DNA from: Phlebopus portentosus
Taxonomy: Eukaryota > Basidiomycota > Agaricomycetes > Boletales > Boletinellaceae
Assembly (NCBI GenBank): GCA_037892935.1
Contig: JAYXKI010000014.1
Span: 434,001 to 498,000, forward strand
Length of the DNA: 64,000 bases
Reading direction: 5' to 3'
Part shown: positions 19,359 through 30,041 of the stretch, piece by piece
How positions within the stretch are numbered: position 1 is the stretch's first letter
How the letters are laid out: the number at the start of each line of letters is the position of its first letter
Program-made: the position numbers and the translations under genes
The notes under the pieces: model-generated
The model's input: only the letters and a program-made list of their open reading frames with translations
Told to the model about the DNA's origin: nothing
The model's database searches: none

Positions 19359-22300
19359 CCGGCTAGCGAATTGAGGTCCCCTGTCGCTGATTACTGTCTT
19401 CGGAGTTCCGACCTTGCTGTAGACATAATTGATCATCAAGTCCGCAGTAGTCTTCGAGTTTGCATTTACTGTAGTAGGTATAAAAGTTCCCATTTTAGAG
19501 AACCTGTCTACCACCACTAGTATCGCATTGTTTCCTTTGCTTGTTGTTGGAAGTCCGGTGACATAGTCCATGGTAATCTCGTCGTAGGGTCTTGTCGCTA
19601 TCTGCAAAGGTTGCAGCGGTGGTTGCGTCTTTCCTCATCGCGCTTTTGTCCTCTGACACACGTCGCATGTGCGCACATATTCTTCGACCCATTCCCTCAT
19701 CTTCGGCCACCAAACTCTTCTTTCTAGTTTGTCTATAGTCTTCTGTAACCCCGGGTGTCCTGACGCTGGTGCGTCATGGCACTGTCGTACAATTTCCTTC
19801 TTAACTTCTTCGTCTGGCGGGATAACCAATTTATCATCCTTCCACCAATATCCTTCTTCGAACGTTCCGATTGCTGGCTCTTTGGATCGTTCATAGGCGT
19901 TTCGAATCTTCTCTCCCAGTTCAGGACCCCCTGTAAGCTCAAATACCCGTACTGTGCGCATGGGCAGGTCCGATGTTCTGAACAATTGCGGAGGAAGTAG
20001 GACTTGTTCTGGCTGGTCCTCTTGGCCTTGTTCGTAGTCTGGCCTTCTTGATAATGCGTCCGCTCGTGAATTCTTGGTTCCAGGTCGATACTCGATTCGA
20101 AATCGAAATCTGCTGAGAAATGTCGCCCATCTTGCTTGGCGGCTACTTAGCTTCCTAGCTCCCATAAAGTATCGAAGGTTAGCTTGATCGCTGACCACTC
20201 GAATCTCATGTTTAGCTCCTTCCAAGTGGTGCCTCCAGTTGCTCAAGGCCTTGACAATCGCTAGTAGTTCCTTGTCCATTACTGGATAGTTATTCTCGGC
20301 ATCTCGATAGGTGTTCGACCAATATCCAATGGGGTGCAAAATTTCATCATCCCCAAGCTGTGAGAGCACGGCTCCCATCGCAAAGTTTGACGCGTCGGTT
20401 TCCAGCACAAATTGCTTCTCGTGATCTGGTCGTACTAGCATTGGCGCAGTGGTAAAAGCTTCTTTAAGTTTCCTAAAGCTCTCTTGTTGTCATTCTCCCC
20501 AGGTAAATGTCTTCTTGCCAGACATAAGTTCCGTGAGTGGCCTAGCGATCTTGGCGAAGCCTTCGATAAATTTACGGTAGAAGTTTGCAAAACCGATAAA
20601 CTTTCGAATGTCTCGCTTGCTTGACAAATCCGGCCATTCTTGAACTGCTTTTACCTTGTAGGGGTCCATCTGCATGCCCGACTGGTTGACCACAAATCCT
20701 AAATAGTCGAGTTCCTTCTTTCTGAAGTAGCACTTCTCTGGTTTGCAGAAGAAGTCTGCTTCCCTTAACCTGCACAATACCTCTGCTAACAGGTCCCAAT
20801 GTTCCTGTTCCGTTTCCGCATAGACTATAATGTCATCCAAATAAATGAGTATGCCCTGCCCAATCATGTCCTGAAAGAGCTCGTTCATTGCACGTTGGAA
20901 TACCGCAGGTGCATTCATTAATCCAAACTGCATTACCATCGGCTGGTATACTCCCATGTGAGTCCTGAAGGCGGCATACTTCTCATGCCCGGGGTGTATT
21001 CGGATGTTATTATACCCACTTCGCAAATCCAGTGTAGAGAACCATTTGGCATGTGCAAGATCGTCCGGGAGCATATGTAACAGAGGCATTGGTTGGTGGT
21101 CTGGAATAACCACCGCATTTAGCCCTCTATAGTCGATAACAATTCTGTACTCCGGCTTGCCATCCTTCCCTATTGTCTTCTTGGCTATGACAAATACTGG
21201 TGCGCAAGTGTTCGCCTTTTCTTCAGCTGGTACTCGGTTTCCTACAACACGAATCCATCCCTTCTTCAGATCCTCGCGAATCCATTCTTCTACCGCACGC
21301 TTTTCAGCAGGAGCGAGTGGATATACCGGTCCAGGTTTCGGGAGCTCTGCCCCTGGTAGGAGCTCGATCTTCATGTCCCATTGTCCCAACTTAGGTAGCC
21401 GCTTAGCAGCGTCCTTGTCGAACCTATCCCTGAACTCCCATATTTGTTTTGGAAGAATGTCTTCGAGGGGTTTGTCGCCAGCAGAGCCTGCCATCCTTTC
21501 ATCGAGTGCTTTCTCTTGTGCATATTTTTGAGCTATACTGTTATACTTGAGAAGGTGTTCTCTCCGTGATGCAACTTGTCGATGCTCTAGGCGGCGGATC
21601 CAGTGAGGAGGTTTGGGTGGCTCTCCTCTTCGAGAGGCGTCCTCTGCTTTCCCTAAGGTAGCAGGCTTGTGTGATCCTAGGATACCCTTGAACTCCGTCT
21701 CAGATCCAGCTCTTCTCTCTAGCACTTTTCCTTCCACTTTGGGCGGCTGCATGACCGAGTCAACAGGCGTGCGCCATCGGCGCCTCTTCTGCCCCTGTGA
21801 GAGCCCCTGCTCCATCACAGCATAATTCGAAATGAACCTGTTACCTTTACCGTTTGTTTTCCCTGTCGGAGCAGGGCCCTGCATTTGGTTCTTAAACCGT
21901 GGTCTTCGCGGGCGCACTTGAGCTCCCGAAGCTAGCCTACTTGATGATTGCGGCGTACTAACTTCGGCCCTGTGCCACATGAGTGGGACTACCCTCCCTT
22001 TGGGGTGGACCACTTTCCTAGACACTAGCCTACCCTTGAACGGCGTCTCATGTCTAGTCACTCCTCGGTCTCTCGTAGGAGGAGATCTCGCTAGGTGGCC
22101 AAACCTAGTACGCTTTGTAGCCTTAGTTCTACGGCGCTCCCGACCCGAAGTACTCCTGCTTGTACCTCTGCTTCGTGTGGTGAAGCTTACCGACTGCTTT
22201 TGCACTGCCAAGGTTGAGTCATTTTGGCCCTCGTGCACGGATGGAGGAGTCCACTCCACCCTAATACTCCTTACGACAGGGTTCGATTCTGTACCACTTC

Positions 22301-23465
22301 CTCCACTCTTCTGTTGACGCATCTTGAGAGGATTAGGTGCGTAGTGTCCAGGCTTTCCTCCTTTAGGTGGTACACTAGGCTTCTTCCTTCTATTCGTATC
22401 AGATCCTTCTGTGTCGACCGTCATTTGGGTTTGTATTTCCTCCCGCATTCTTGCTTGGTCTTCAGATGTTGTTGGTGAGGTCGTTATTCCCAGGCCTCCC
22501 TGAATTGCCATCAGCTGAAGACGCGCCATATACATGCCGCCATATTCCTCGAGGAGTTCATCATGCTTGGCGCCCTTGTCCATTTCTCTGACCATGGTGC
22601 GGTATACTGCACCATCCGCATCCTCGAGACTGTTAAAGTTGTGCCAGTTTTGCTCGTCCTTCGTTATTCGGCACTTGTCCCCGAACTGGAAGAATCTCCA
22701 TCTTCCTTCTTGCTTAGCGAAGGAGAGTTCTGGCGGCTTGTGCATGACTTCTTCGAACGTGACAAGCGGTGCTGCTGATTCCTTTTCTTTTCCTTTGTCT
22801 GGTGGTACGATCATAGGTTCTTCTTCTATGTCTTCCTTCTCGGTTTCTTGTCCTGTTTTGATGTCGCTGTGGTAATAGACCCTAGTTTCCCAAGCTTCTT
22901 CCTTTTCATCATCGGCATCCCATTCGGGTGGAATGTAGTCTGGAATTCTTCGCCATCTTCTGCGTTTCCGGAGCTTCCTTGGGGCTAGGATTAGCTGTAT
23001 GGAACGCAATCGTGCCGTTCCATTAAATGCAATTTCCTTCCCGCCTTTGCGAAGAATCCCCTTTGTCCAGTCAATAGTTGGCTTATACTGTTCAAGCCAA
23101 TCATTTCCTATGAGAAACTTGTCTTTGTGTGTATCCACCACTGCGATGTCCATTAAACCTCTTGTAATCCCTGTGTCCACTATTGCTCTGACGTTCCGAG
23201 TCCATCCACCATGATTAATCGATCCATCGGCATTCCGGATGGTATAATTACCTTCTGCAGGCACTGTTCTCAGCCCTAGGCTCTGTACAACCGTGGGGCT
23301 AATAGTAGTGATCGCAGATCCGGAGTCAATCATAGCCGAGAGATTAACCTTTTTCTGTCCCTGAATGACGTCAATGGGTATAGTAGGATGGTTGGAGTTT
23401 GGTCTAGCAATAGTCCATCGGCGCTTTATCTCTTGTGTGTCCTTCGAGCCCTCGCCAGTGTCCAA
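19359..23465 (-). pseudogene. Element A pol, 5' part: protease, RT, RNase H, integrase core
   Basis: In order: aspartic protease (M-I-D-S-G-S-A near residue 47), a long basic linker, RT with V-I-D-Y-R-G-L-N and catalytic Y-L-D-D near residue 873, an in-frame TGA at 20490-20492, RNase H (L-E-T-D-A-S-N-F-A-M-G), the integrase zinc domain (H...H...C-D-V-C), a second TGA at 19635-19637, and the integrase core (M-D-Y-V-T-G-L-P; I-S-D-R-G-P-Q-F). At 19358/19359 it is interrupted by element B and resumes at 7255. Both stops lie between otherwise collinear, in-frame domains, so they are late point mutations. Confidence 0.88.
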
Positions 23466-23482
23466 TGTTGACTGGCGGCCCT

Positions 23483-24505
23483 TTAAAAATCCTCCTCGGA
23501 ATCCTCCTCGAGGGCATACAAAGCCCGTTCCTTACGCCTTGGTAACTTCGTTTTCTTGTCCAGTAGTTCTTCCATTTCAGAATCGCTGCTAATCCCAACT
23601 TTCCGGCGTTTTAGGAAGCGGCCAGTCTTGCCAGATCGTCTCTTCTGCACCCGTCTCTTGTAGTTGGTTCGGTGTCCACGGCTTCCCTGTGTGTCTCGCC
23701 CTACATTATTGCAGTCCCGTGCAAAGTGACCTGTCTTGCCGCATGCCCAGCATATCCCGGCATCTCCTCGGGACCCCCTAGTAAAGCGCCTAGACATATC
23801 AATGTCCATAGGCTCACCCAGAAACTCCGCTGGACGGCGTGCTTCTGGGGGCACTGGCGTGTACGATACCGCCTGCCCATCTTTAAACATAGGGGTGTAC
23901 TTCCTATTGCTGCCTATCACCTTGGCAGCCATCAGACTGGCCTCCAGATTACTAGCATTCTCCTTCCATTGGTTAAGGTCCCATTCAGGGTGGTCTGTAT
24001 TCGTAAGCAGGGCCTTTAGGATCGTTTGGTTGAGTCCTCTCTTGTACTCGTAAATCAGTGCCTGATGGTCGTAGTGCTTCGGCAGCCTCATCCTAATGTC
24101 GTCAAAGGCCCTGTTATACTGCTTCACCCGCGCCCGTTCCTGATAAATCGTCCTAATATTTCGCTCGGCTTCCTCTTGAAGTCCAAAAATGCCGTTGTGG
24201 TTGAGCGCTAATTCGTTCCATAGATCGTCTTCGTCGTCCCATCCACCCTTCTTGTCCATAACAAGCTTGCCATCCGCATCTCGCTTGTAGGTGGAGACTA
24301 ATTGATTTCTATTCACGGCCCATTTGCCATTAACCCAAGTCTGAGCTTGACCTCGCAGACATTCCAAAATAATCTTAACCCTCTTGGCTGGGTCGCTCGG
24401 ATGTTTTTCATTCAACCGGCTGATCATTTGATTCTGGAAGTTCTCAAGCGACTCATAAGGGTTTCCCTTAAACAAGGGATACTTCATGATATCTTTGTTT
24501 GACAT
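23483..24505 (-). CDS. Element A gag (340 aa)
   Basis: A helical gag region (F-K-G-N-P-Y-E-S-L and downstream W-N-E-L) is followed by a CCHC zinc knuckle C-W-A-C-G-K-T-G-H-F-A-R-D-C and a very basic K/R-rich tail. The start is the ATG at 24505. It is followed 17 bp later by the protease-RT frame. Nucleocapsid and packaging role by family. Confidence 0.85.
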   Translation of the reverse strand: MSNKDIMKYPLFKGNPYESLENFQNQMISRLNEKHPSDPAKRVKIILECLRGQAQTWVNGKWAVNRNQLVSTYKRDADGKLVMDKKGGWDDEDDLWNELALNHNGIFGLQEEAERNIRTIYQERARVKQYNRAFDDIRMRLPKHYDHQALIYEYKRGLNQTILKALLTNTDHPEWDLNQWKENASNLEASLMAAKVIGSNRKYTPMFKDGQAVSYTPVPPEARRPAEFLGEPMDIDMSRRFTRGSRGDAGICWACGKTGHFARDCNNVGRDTQGSRGHRTNYKRRVQKRRSGKTGRFLKRRKVGISSDSEMEELLDKKTKLPRRKERALYALEEDSEEDF

Positions 24506-24701
24506 AATGACCTAGACGAATTCAACCAACATTTTTATGAGTATCACCTTCATTCAGCGCATTATAATAATACATGGTTTAGTAGCTAAGTTATCCAGTG
24601 AGTACCACCTCCGCTTTCCAACTAGCCACCTTACCCTTCCTCCCGGTCGGTTCTTGGGCGTCTTCCTTCCTCCTGGCAAGCTCCCAGCTCTAAACCAGGG
24701 C

Positions 24702-26618
24702 CTATCTCCTTTCTTCCCGAGCTTCGTATCGTTCCTCGCCGCTTTCGTGTTCCTCGCTTTCCTCTTCCGTCTCCCAGTCGTCGTTAGCATCGAAGTATTC
24801 TTGATCCTCACTGGTTGGCTCTTCTACGTCATCACCTCGCACCCAAACTACCCTTGCCATGTTCGCTACCCCCTGCCTCGGTGGTCCCTCTCGTATGTCG
24901 AGAGAGTCTGATGGTATAGGGCAGCTGTTAGGATGAATGATAGGATCATAGATATAATCAGAGTCTGGGGAGTACTCACTGACCGCCTGGAGCCTTGCTT
25001 CTCTCTCCTCAAGCTCAAGAGCACTTGGAGTAGGCGATCCTGGCGGTGAGTCTTGGTGCGGGTACTGGAGGTGGTTCCTTTCGACGTAGTGGTTGTTCCA
25101 TCCCAGCCGTTGGATCGCTCCCTCGATGAGCTCTCCTTGCTCATTCCACATCAACTCCCGTGTTCCCGTGCTGTAACCCATCTCTTGGGTGTCGTCTGCT
25201 TCCCATGCTTCCCCAGCATCTGGAGGCGGTCCCCATCCATCGTTGGATGGCCAGGGCTGCGGTGGGTCTGGAATTACCTCCCTCAGCAGTTCTTCCACTT
25301 GCTGGTCCAAGCTTCCGGGTTGGGCATCTGTAGAGAGGTAGTCCGGGAGGTCTTCTTCTTCTTCCACTTCGATGCTTCCTTCGACTTCCTGTTCTTCTTC
25401 TTGGGCGAGCGCAGCAGGCGCTACCAGCCCTCCTTCTGCAACTACCTCAGCAGCATAACTCCTGAAGGCTTCTGCTGCTTGTTGTCGCAATGGCGACGAG
25501 AGTTGTCCTGTGCGAGTGTCCGTTCCATCTGGTTCCCTGCTCTGGCGAATGATCTCGACTACCTGATCCACAAAACGTTCTCCATGAGGTATCAGGCCAG
25601 GCATCTGGTCATCGTCAGAGTCTGAGCTCACGCTTGCAAAGCGGTTAGCCAGACTTAGGCCTCTACCTTGCAGCGGGGAGTCAGGGCTCAACCTTGCCCC
25701 TCCTCGTCTAGCTCGCTGGGACAGATAGGATTGACGAAGCCTAATGGTTTGTTGGATCCGACGAATGCCTTCCGTGATCGAGTACTGGGCCGCGAGTTCT
25801 TCCTCGGCATTGCTGATCCGGGCTCGAATAGCCTCGACTTGTTCGACCAGGTAGCTAGCCTGCGTGTGTAGCTGCAGGAAGTCCGTACCGGTCAGCCGAA
25901 TAATCTCTTGCTGGGAGTTGACCACTTGTTGAGCAAGGGCTGATTGACTGCCCTGAATGGCCATCGTTACCGCTCCCAGAATACGAGCCTGAAGAATACC
26001 AAACGCGTAGTTGATCCGTACGTCCCGCTGTTCGCCTTCTCGCCTAAGGTTGGTGATGACTGCCTCGGTGATTGCATCCCCGATGTGTCCCTGAATATGC
26101 ACCAGAAACTCCCCCAGTGTCTGTCCTTCTATGGTAAGGTTCTCGGAGTATTGAGAGCCCATGTCGTAGAGTCGAGCGACAGTAGCTGTGAGAGTTCTGA
26201 GGGACCGATCAACGCTAGTAAGTCGATTGTCGAGGTCGATGACGGCGTGTCGCAGGGCGGAGACAACTTGGTTGGGTTGCCCGTCAGCACTGACCATTCG
26301 GTCCAAGCATCCATGTAGACTGTTGAGTCGTTCGCTGATGCGTGCCAGAGCGGATTCCATACGTTCTCCAGGTCCGGGTTGAGGAACTGCCAGTCGTTGA
26401 GTTTGGAGTAGAAATCTCCGACCGGCACGACGGAATGGGGAACTTCTTTCGTTGTCTTGCCGTTCCACCCACGTCCATAGCATTCCAAAGCCTCGAAGAA
26501 GGCTGATTCGACCTCGGAGTTGTTGAGCAATGACGTATACCATGGAAGAAAACCAGACGATGCAGAGTGTAAACCAGAGACTAGACCAACCAACTTGCCA
26601 CAGTTCCATCGGTGACAT
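24702..26618 (-). CDS. Element A extra ORF upstream of gag, 638 aa
   Basis: ATG at 26618. There is a hydrophobic segment at about residues 11-33 (W-F-T-L-C-I-V-W-F), then long helical, probably coiled-coil stretches between about residues 85 and 300, and an acidic C-terminal third with E-E-E runs and prolines. No retroviral domain recognised. It lies between the 5' LTR and gag. It overlaps the ORF at 26129-26950 by 490 bp in another frame, so one of them may be read only in part or the two may be joined by splicing. Function unknown. Confidence 0.5.
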   Translation of the reverse strand: MSPMELWQVGWSSLWFTLCIVWFSSMVYVIAQQLRGRISLLRGFGMLWTWVERQDNERSSPFRRAGRRFLLQTQRLAVPQPGPGERMESALARISERLNSLHGCLDRMVSADGQPNQVVSALRHAVIDLDNRLTSVDRSLRTLTATVARLYDMGSQYSENLTIEGQTLGEFLVHIQGHIGDAITEAVITNLRREGEQRDVRINYAFGILQARILGAVTMAIQGSQSALAQQVVNSQQEIIRLTGTDFLQLHTQASYLVEQVEAIRARISNAEEELAAQYSITEGIRRIQQTIRLRQSYLSQRARRGGARLSPDSPLQGRGLSLANRFASVSSDSDDDQMPGLIPHGERFVDQVVEIIRQSREPDGTDTRTGQLSSPLRQQAAEAFRSYAAEVVAEGGLVAPAALAQEEEQEVEGSIEVEEEEDLPDYLSTDAQPGSLDQQVEELLREVIPDPPQPWPSNDGWGPPPDAGEAWEADDTQEMGYSTGTRELMWNEQGELIEGAIQRLGWNNHYVERNHLQYPHQDSPPGSPTPSALELEEREARLQAVSEYSPDSDYIYDPIIHPNSCPIPSDSLDIREGPPRQGVANMARVVWVRGDDVEEPTSEDQEYFDANDDWETEEESEEHESGEERYEAREERR

Positions 26619-26950
26619 AGTTGTTTCGCAGTAGTATAGTTGCCTTGATAAACTTGTAAAAGGACTTGATGGAGGAAATGAGAATGTTCGAGTAGGGTGT
26701 ATTCGAACGCTTTATATTCTTGACACAGAGCGAGTAGTTCTCCTTCGACAGGCGTCGGACCTCTGAGTGCCTCCCAATTGAAACTGTGTCCATTCAATAG
26801 GTTGTCTGCGTGTACAAGCAAGAACTTCCTTCCAACTCTTTTGTGTCTTTCGGCGGTGATACGAAGCTCCAGGGTGGATAGTATAACCGACCAGTAGGGT
26901 TCTAAGATAGGGGTGTTTGAGTGCTTCTTACCTCGATAGAAGTTTATCAT
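26129..26950 (-). CDS. Element A first ORF after the 5' LTR, 273 aa
   Basis: ATG at 26950, 234 bp inside the 5' LTR boundary. Mostly helical and aromatic (H-S-F-N-W-E-A-L, W-N-C-G-K-L). Nothing recognised. Overlaps the next ORF by 490 bp. The part not overlapped (26619-26950) has balanced composition and could be a first exon joined to the 638-aa frame. The remaining leader 26951-27183 shows no gene. Confidence 0.4.
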   Translation of the reverse strand: MINFYRGKKHSNTPILEPYWSVILSTLELRITAERHKRVGRKFLLVHADNLLNGHSFNWEALRGPTPVEGELLALCQEYKAFEYTLLEHSHFLHQVLLQVYQGNYTTAKQLCHRWNCGKLVGLVSGLHSASSGFLPWYTSLLNNSEVESAFFEALECYGRGWNGKTTKEVPHSVVPVGDFYSKLNDWQFLNPDLENVWNPLWHASANDSTVYMDAWTEWSVLTGNPTKLSPPCDTPSSTSTIDLLALIGPSELSQLLSLDSTTWALNTPRTLP

Positions 26951-27183
26951 GCGAAATGCCGAGTTTACTTCTTCCTCGAATGTATGGAGCGCTCTAACAA
27001 AACTCCGATGGAGTGTGTAAGCCTGCTGTAGCCGTCGTCGATACGCTTATCAGTGATCAGCTAACTGTATTAACAGGCACAGAAGAAACCCTCCCAGGGC
27101 AGAGCAATACTTACTGATCGATAGTGGGTATTGCACTATGAAACAGCAAGATTAATTATCCCAGGATTGGAGCAAAATTATAA

Positions 27184-28788
27184 TGTTAGGACCAGCAGTT
27201 TCGGACGAGGTGGTCAGTCCGAGCGTACCGGAACAAGTCCCTGCTTCCTCCTTCTGACAATGTATAATTGGAGAGTAGAGTAGCGAAGGTTAGGTGTACT
27301 ACTAAGAAGCGAGCTATAGGCTCAAGCTTAACTCAGCAGTAGAGCAGAGGTTCAATCAAAGGGGTACAGTTATGATTGAGAGTACGAAATAATTTTGCTG
27401 AGGGACAACACCCCGCTCAACTGGCGCCTTAAATAAAGTTTCTACTGAATACTACCGACTACCAAATACTACCGACCATGCCTCGCCATTGGTTAGGACA
27501 ATATGTTTCAGCTGGTGTCACCACTACTTTCCTGAGTCTGTGGTACCACTGACAACTCTGGTGGTGCTACCGAAACTCCTGGTTGCACCACTGACTACTT
27601 CCTTCCCTATTAGGCAGGCCCTTCTCTACTTTTGATCTGAAGAAGCTTTCCCCAGGCTTCTATCGATCTTGGTTCCTATCACATGTTAATCCTTAACGCC
27701 AATCCTCCCACGAGAGACTTCTTCCATGTGCTGCGATCTCGCTTCGCCGGCGCTCCGTTACTCCGGCCGAGCTTCTGCCATTAGTCTTCCATCATGGGGC
27801 TGACCGTTATCTCGGGATTCGGAATCGGCAACCCCTGCCGATCTTTGGAGATTAACACTGGCAGCTGTGTAAATTTAGCAGACACCCTTCTGTGCCTAGC
27901 CGCGATATCGATGTCGGAGAATTGTAGTCCGGTACCCGACGTTAACCTGTATCTTCTTCCCAGGTGATTCGTCCCGCGCCATTTGTCGACTGTAATAACC
28001 CCTTCTTCCGATCATTCCTATGCTTCTAGCATTCGATCCGTTGCTTCTTCGATAAGACTTTCGATGTCCGATGGTGCCCTGTAATAGATTGGCCAATCGA
28101 CTTCCACTGCAGTGTTTTGACACAAGGTCTGGTGACGATGCTGATTGATCCAAGCTCTCACGCCAACCTTCAGTGCATAGATATCCCTGTCGCCGAGCCA
28201 TACAGATACCTCGTGGTCGTATGCGCTCATTCCGCGGTTCGGTAATGGTTGGTCAAACGTTCGTTCTGAGGGTCCGGGTTTATGCCGAATCTTGACATCG
28301 GCCCCTTCCCTAGTTACTAAGCGCTCCACAAAGTTCTTGAGGAGCCACTCCGAAAGAACCCAACTCCTTTGGTATGCCAAATAGCAGTTTGTACAAACCA
28401 GACTTTCATGAACAAAGCGTCTGGTTGCACTATGTCGATATCGTCTCTTCTGCAGGAGTTCCACGTATCTTGCGATGTTCTGTTCTTCCATGTCCACGTA
28501 GCTTCGCTCGGGTGGAGGAGTATGTCCAACATGCATTCCAGCTAGTCCTTGCTGTAAATCGTATGGGTCCTCCCTTTCGTCGCGTTCGTCCTCGTAATAT
28601 CGTTGATCAGGTTCCTCTTGAATATATTCCACAGCGACCTCCCCAGGTCCTTGCTGAACTAGTGGGCGAGAATTGTCTCCACTATTCTGTCCTTGAAGCC
28701 TTTCGAAATGCTCTTGATTAGGCTGCATAATTCGGTGTGTAAAGCGTCTAATACCACGCCGCATTGTATATCCACAATTTTCGTAACA
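27184..28788 (-). repeat. Element A 5' LTR (1605 bp)
   Basis: Same length and ends as 3964-5568. Its right end abuts the second GTAAG copy (28789-28793). Confidence 0.93.
27781..28764 (-). pseudogene. LTR-encoded ORF, broken copy in element A 5' LTR
   Basis: Equivalent of 4561-5544. A TGA at 28012-28014 (CGA in the sister LTR) and a TAG at 28018-28020 (TGG in the sister) shorten it to 248 codons. The rest of the frame continues in alignment after the stops. Confidence 0.75.
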
Positions 28789-28833
28789 GTAAGTGTCTAC
28801 CAGCTATTACAAGCTGTTACTAACAAAGGACAG

Positions 28834-30041
28834 AGCCAGGTCGAGCGAAGGATGACCACTTTCTGTCCAAATTCGAGGGTCCAGAGAAGCTACTTATGAT
28901 TACTGCATCTGGCATGCTCAGACTATATACGCTTGCCTACCAGTTTTTCCCAGACTACCATACACAGTCATCTACTCAGCGCAGTGTACTGAGTAAAGCA
29001 AGGCAGCAATTGGGTAGTAATAACCAAAATGGTGAGTAGCTTTTATAGGAGTGGATCTGCGTCCAAAGTGCTTAGCCGAGTTTACTTTCTAGAGTTTTCG
29101 GAGGAGCAGATACCAACAACTAACCGAATGATAGACTGTGTAAGTACTTCAATATATGGCATCGCTACAATTGACAGCTGGCCTTTAGCTCAGTAGAGAG
29201 ATGACTACCATAAAAGGGGCATTTATAAGAACTGCCAGAGAGATAGTGCTCGAGTACTACTCAATCACTCCAGGCCGAGATGATAAAGATGTCAAAGACA
29301 TTTACAAAGGTCGTATTGAACAGCTTTCTGACAAGATCACTGAGGAGGTTAAGGAAACTGCGATGAGAAAGGCTCTTAAAGCAGCAAAGAAAGGCCGTGT
29401 AGCAGCACTGATAGGTGACTTGCTTGAGGAGCCGAGCAGCAACTACATGTTTGCCACCTTAGATGTACGTCTGCCAACTTTTTCTTAGCAGTGAACTCAT
29501 ATCTCAACGTCTCAGAGTGATAAAGGGGATCCTTACTCCCATGAAGCCATTCATGAGCTCATTGCGAGAACAGTCTTTACACATACCAAGGATTTGGTAG
29601 CTCTCTCTGAGCGCCAACCAGGCTGGGTCCGGCCAATACCAATCCATCTCATCGCAGTAGCTACACAAGCTGTAAGTTGCTTTACTGTAAAGAAGCCTAT
29701 TTGAGAGCTAATATAAGTTAGATCTGTTGCGCGCTAGAAGAGCATTCTTCTGGAAATGCACAGAGAGCTTCAACTAGCTTTTCAAGTGCCAGGTACAGGT
29801 CGTCTGTCAATGTGTTGAAGGAGAACATAAAGCTCTTCAAGATAAATGAACCCGAGTCATTCGAGAAAGTACGAACAGCGATACTTAATATGGGAAAGTA
29901 AGCATTAGTATTATATACTATATAGTCTTCTATTAACATCTAAGTAGAGCTCGTCTATCTTCAAGGGGAAAGCGCATCTTAGAGCAGAAGAAGGTGGCAG
30001 TAGGCTATAACCCTAATAAGAGAAGGCGTACTGACAGGTAA
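28834..30041 (+). pseudogene. DUF6532-like gene, 3' part (exons 6-11)
   Basis: Exons are 28834-29031, 29093-29139, 29189-29464, 29516-29671, 29722-29897 and 29948-30041, all in phase with each other and with exon 5 at 3958. The original fifth intron would be 45 bp (28789-28833), with a TTACTAAC branch site ten bases before its acceptor. The central part is helical (F-E-G-P-E-K-L-L). The C-terminal half shows a pattern I associate with DUF6532: an H-E-A-I...V-F helix, P-I-P-I-H-L-I-A-V-A-T-Q-A-I, C-A-L-E-E-H, and F-S-S-A-R-Y-R. It ends with a basic N-K-R-R-R nuclear-localisation-like stretch. Function of the domain is unknown. Confidence 0.62.

Larger units (their letters stand above)
3964..28788 (-). 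mobile_element. Element A: Ty3/gypsy chromovirus, full length, with element B nested inside
   Basis: Both LTRs (3964-5568 and 27184-28788) are 1605 bp, with TGTTA/TAACA ends. The flanking 5-bp duplication is GTAAG (3959-3963 and 28789-28793). The coding strand is minus: 5' LTR on the right, then extra ORFs, gag, pol with chromodomain, a polypurine tract at 5569-5579, and the 3' LTR on the left. Without B the element is about 12.7 kb. The two LTRs differ at roughly two dozen positions by eye, nearly all transitions, so it is older than B. Pol has three in-frame stops, so the copy is defective. I found no clear tRNA primer-binding site next to the 5' LTR. Confidence 0.93.
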
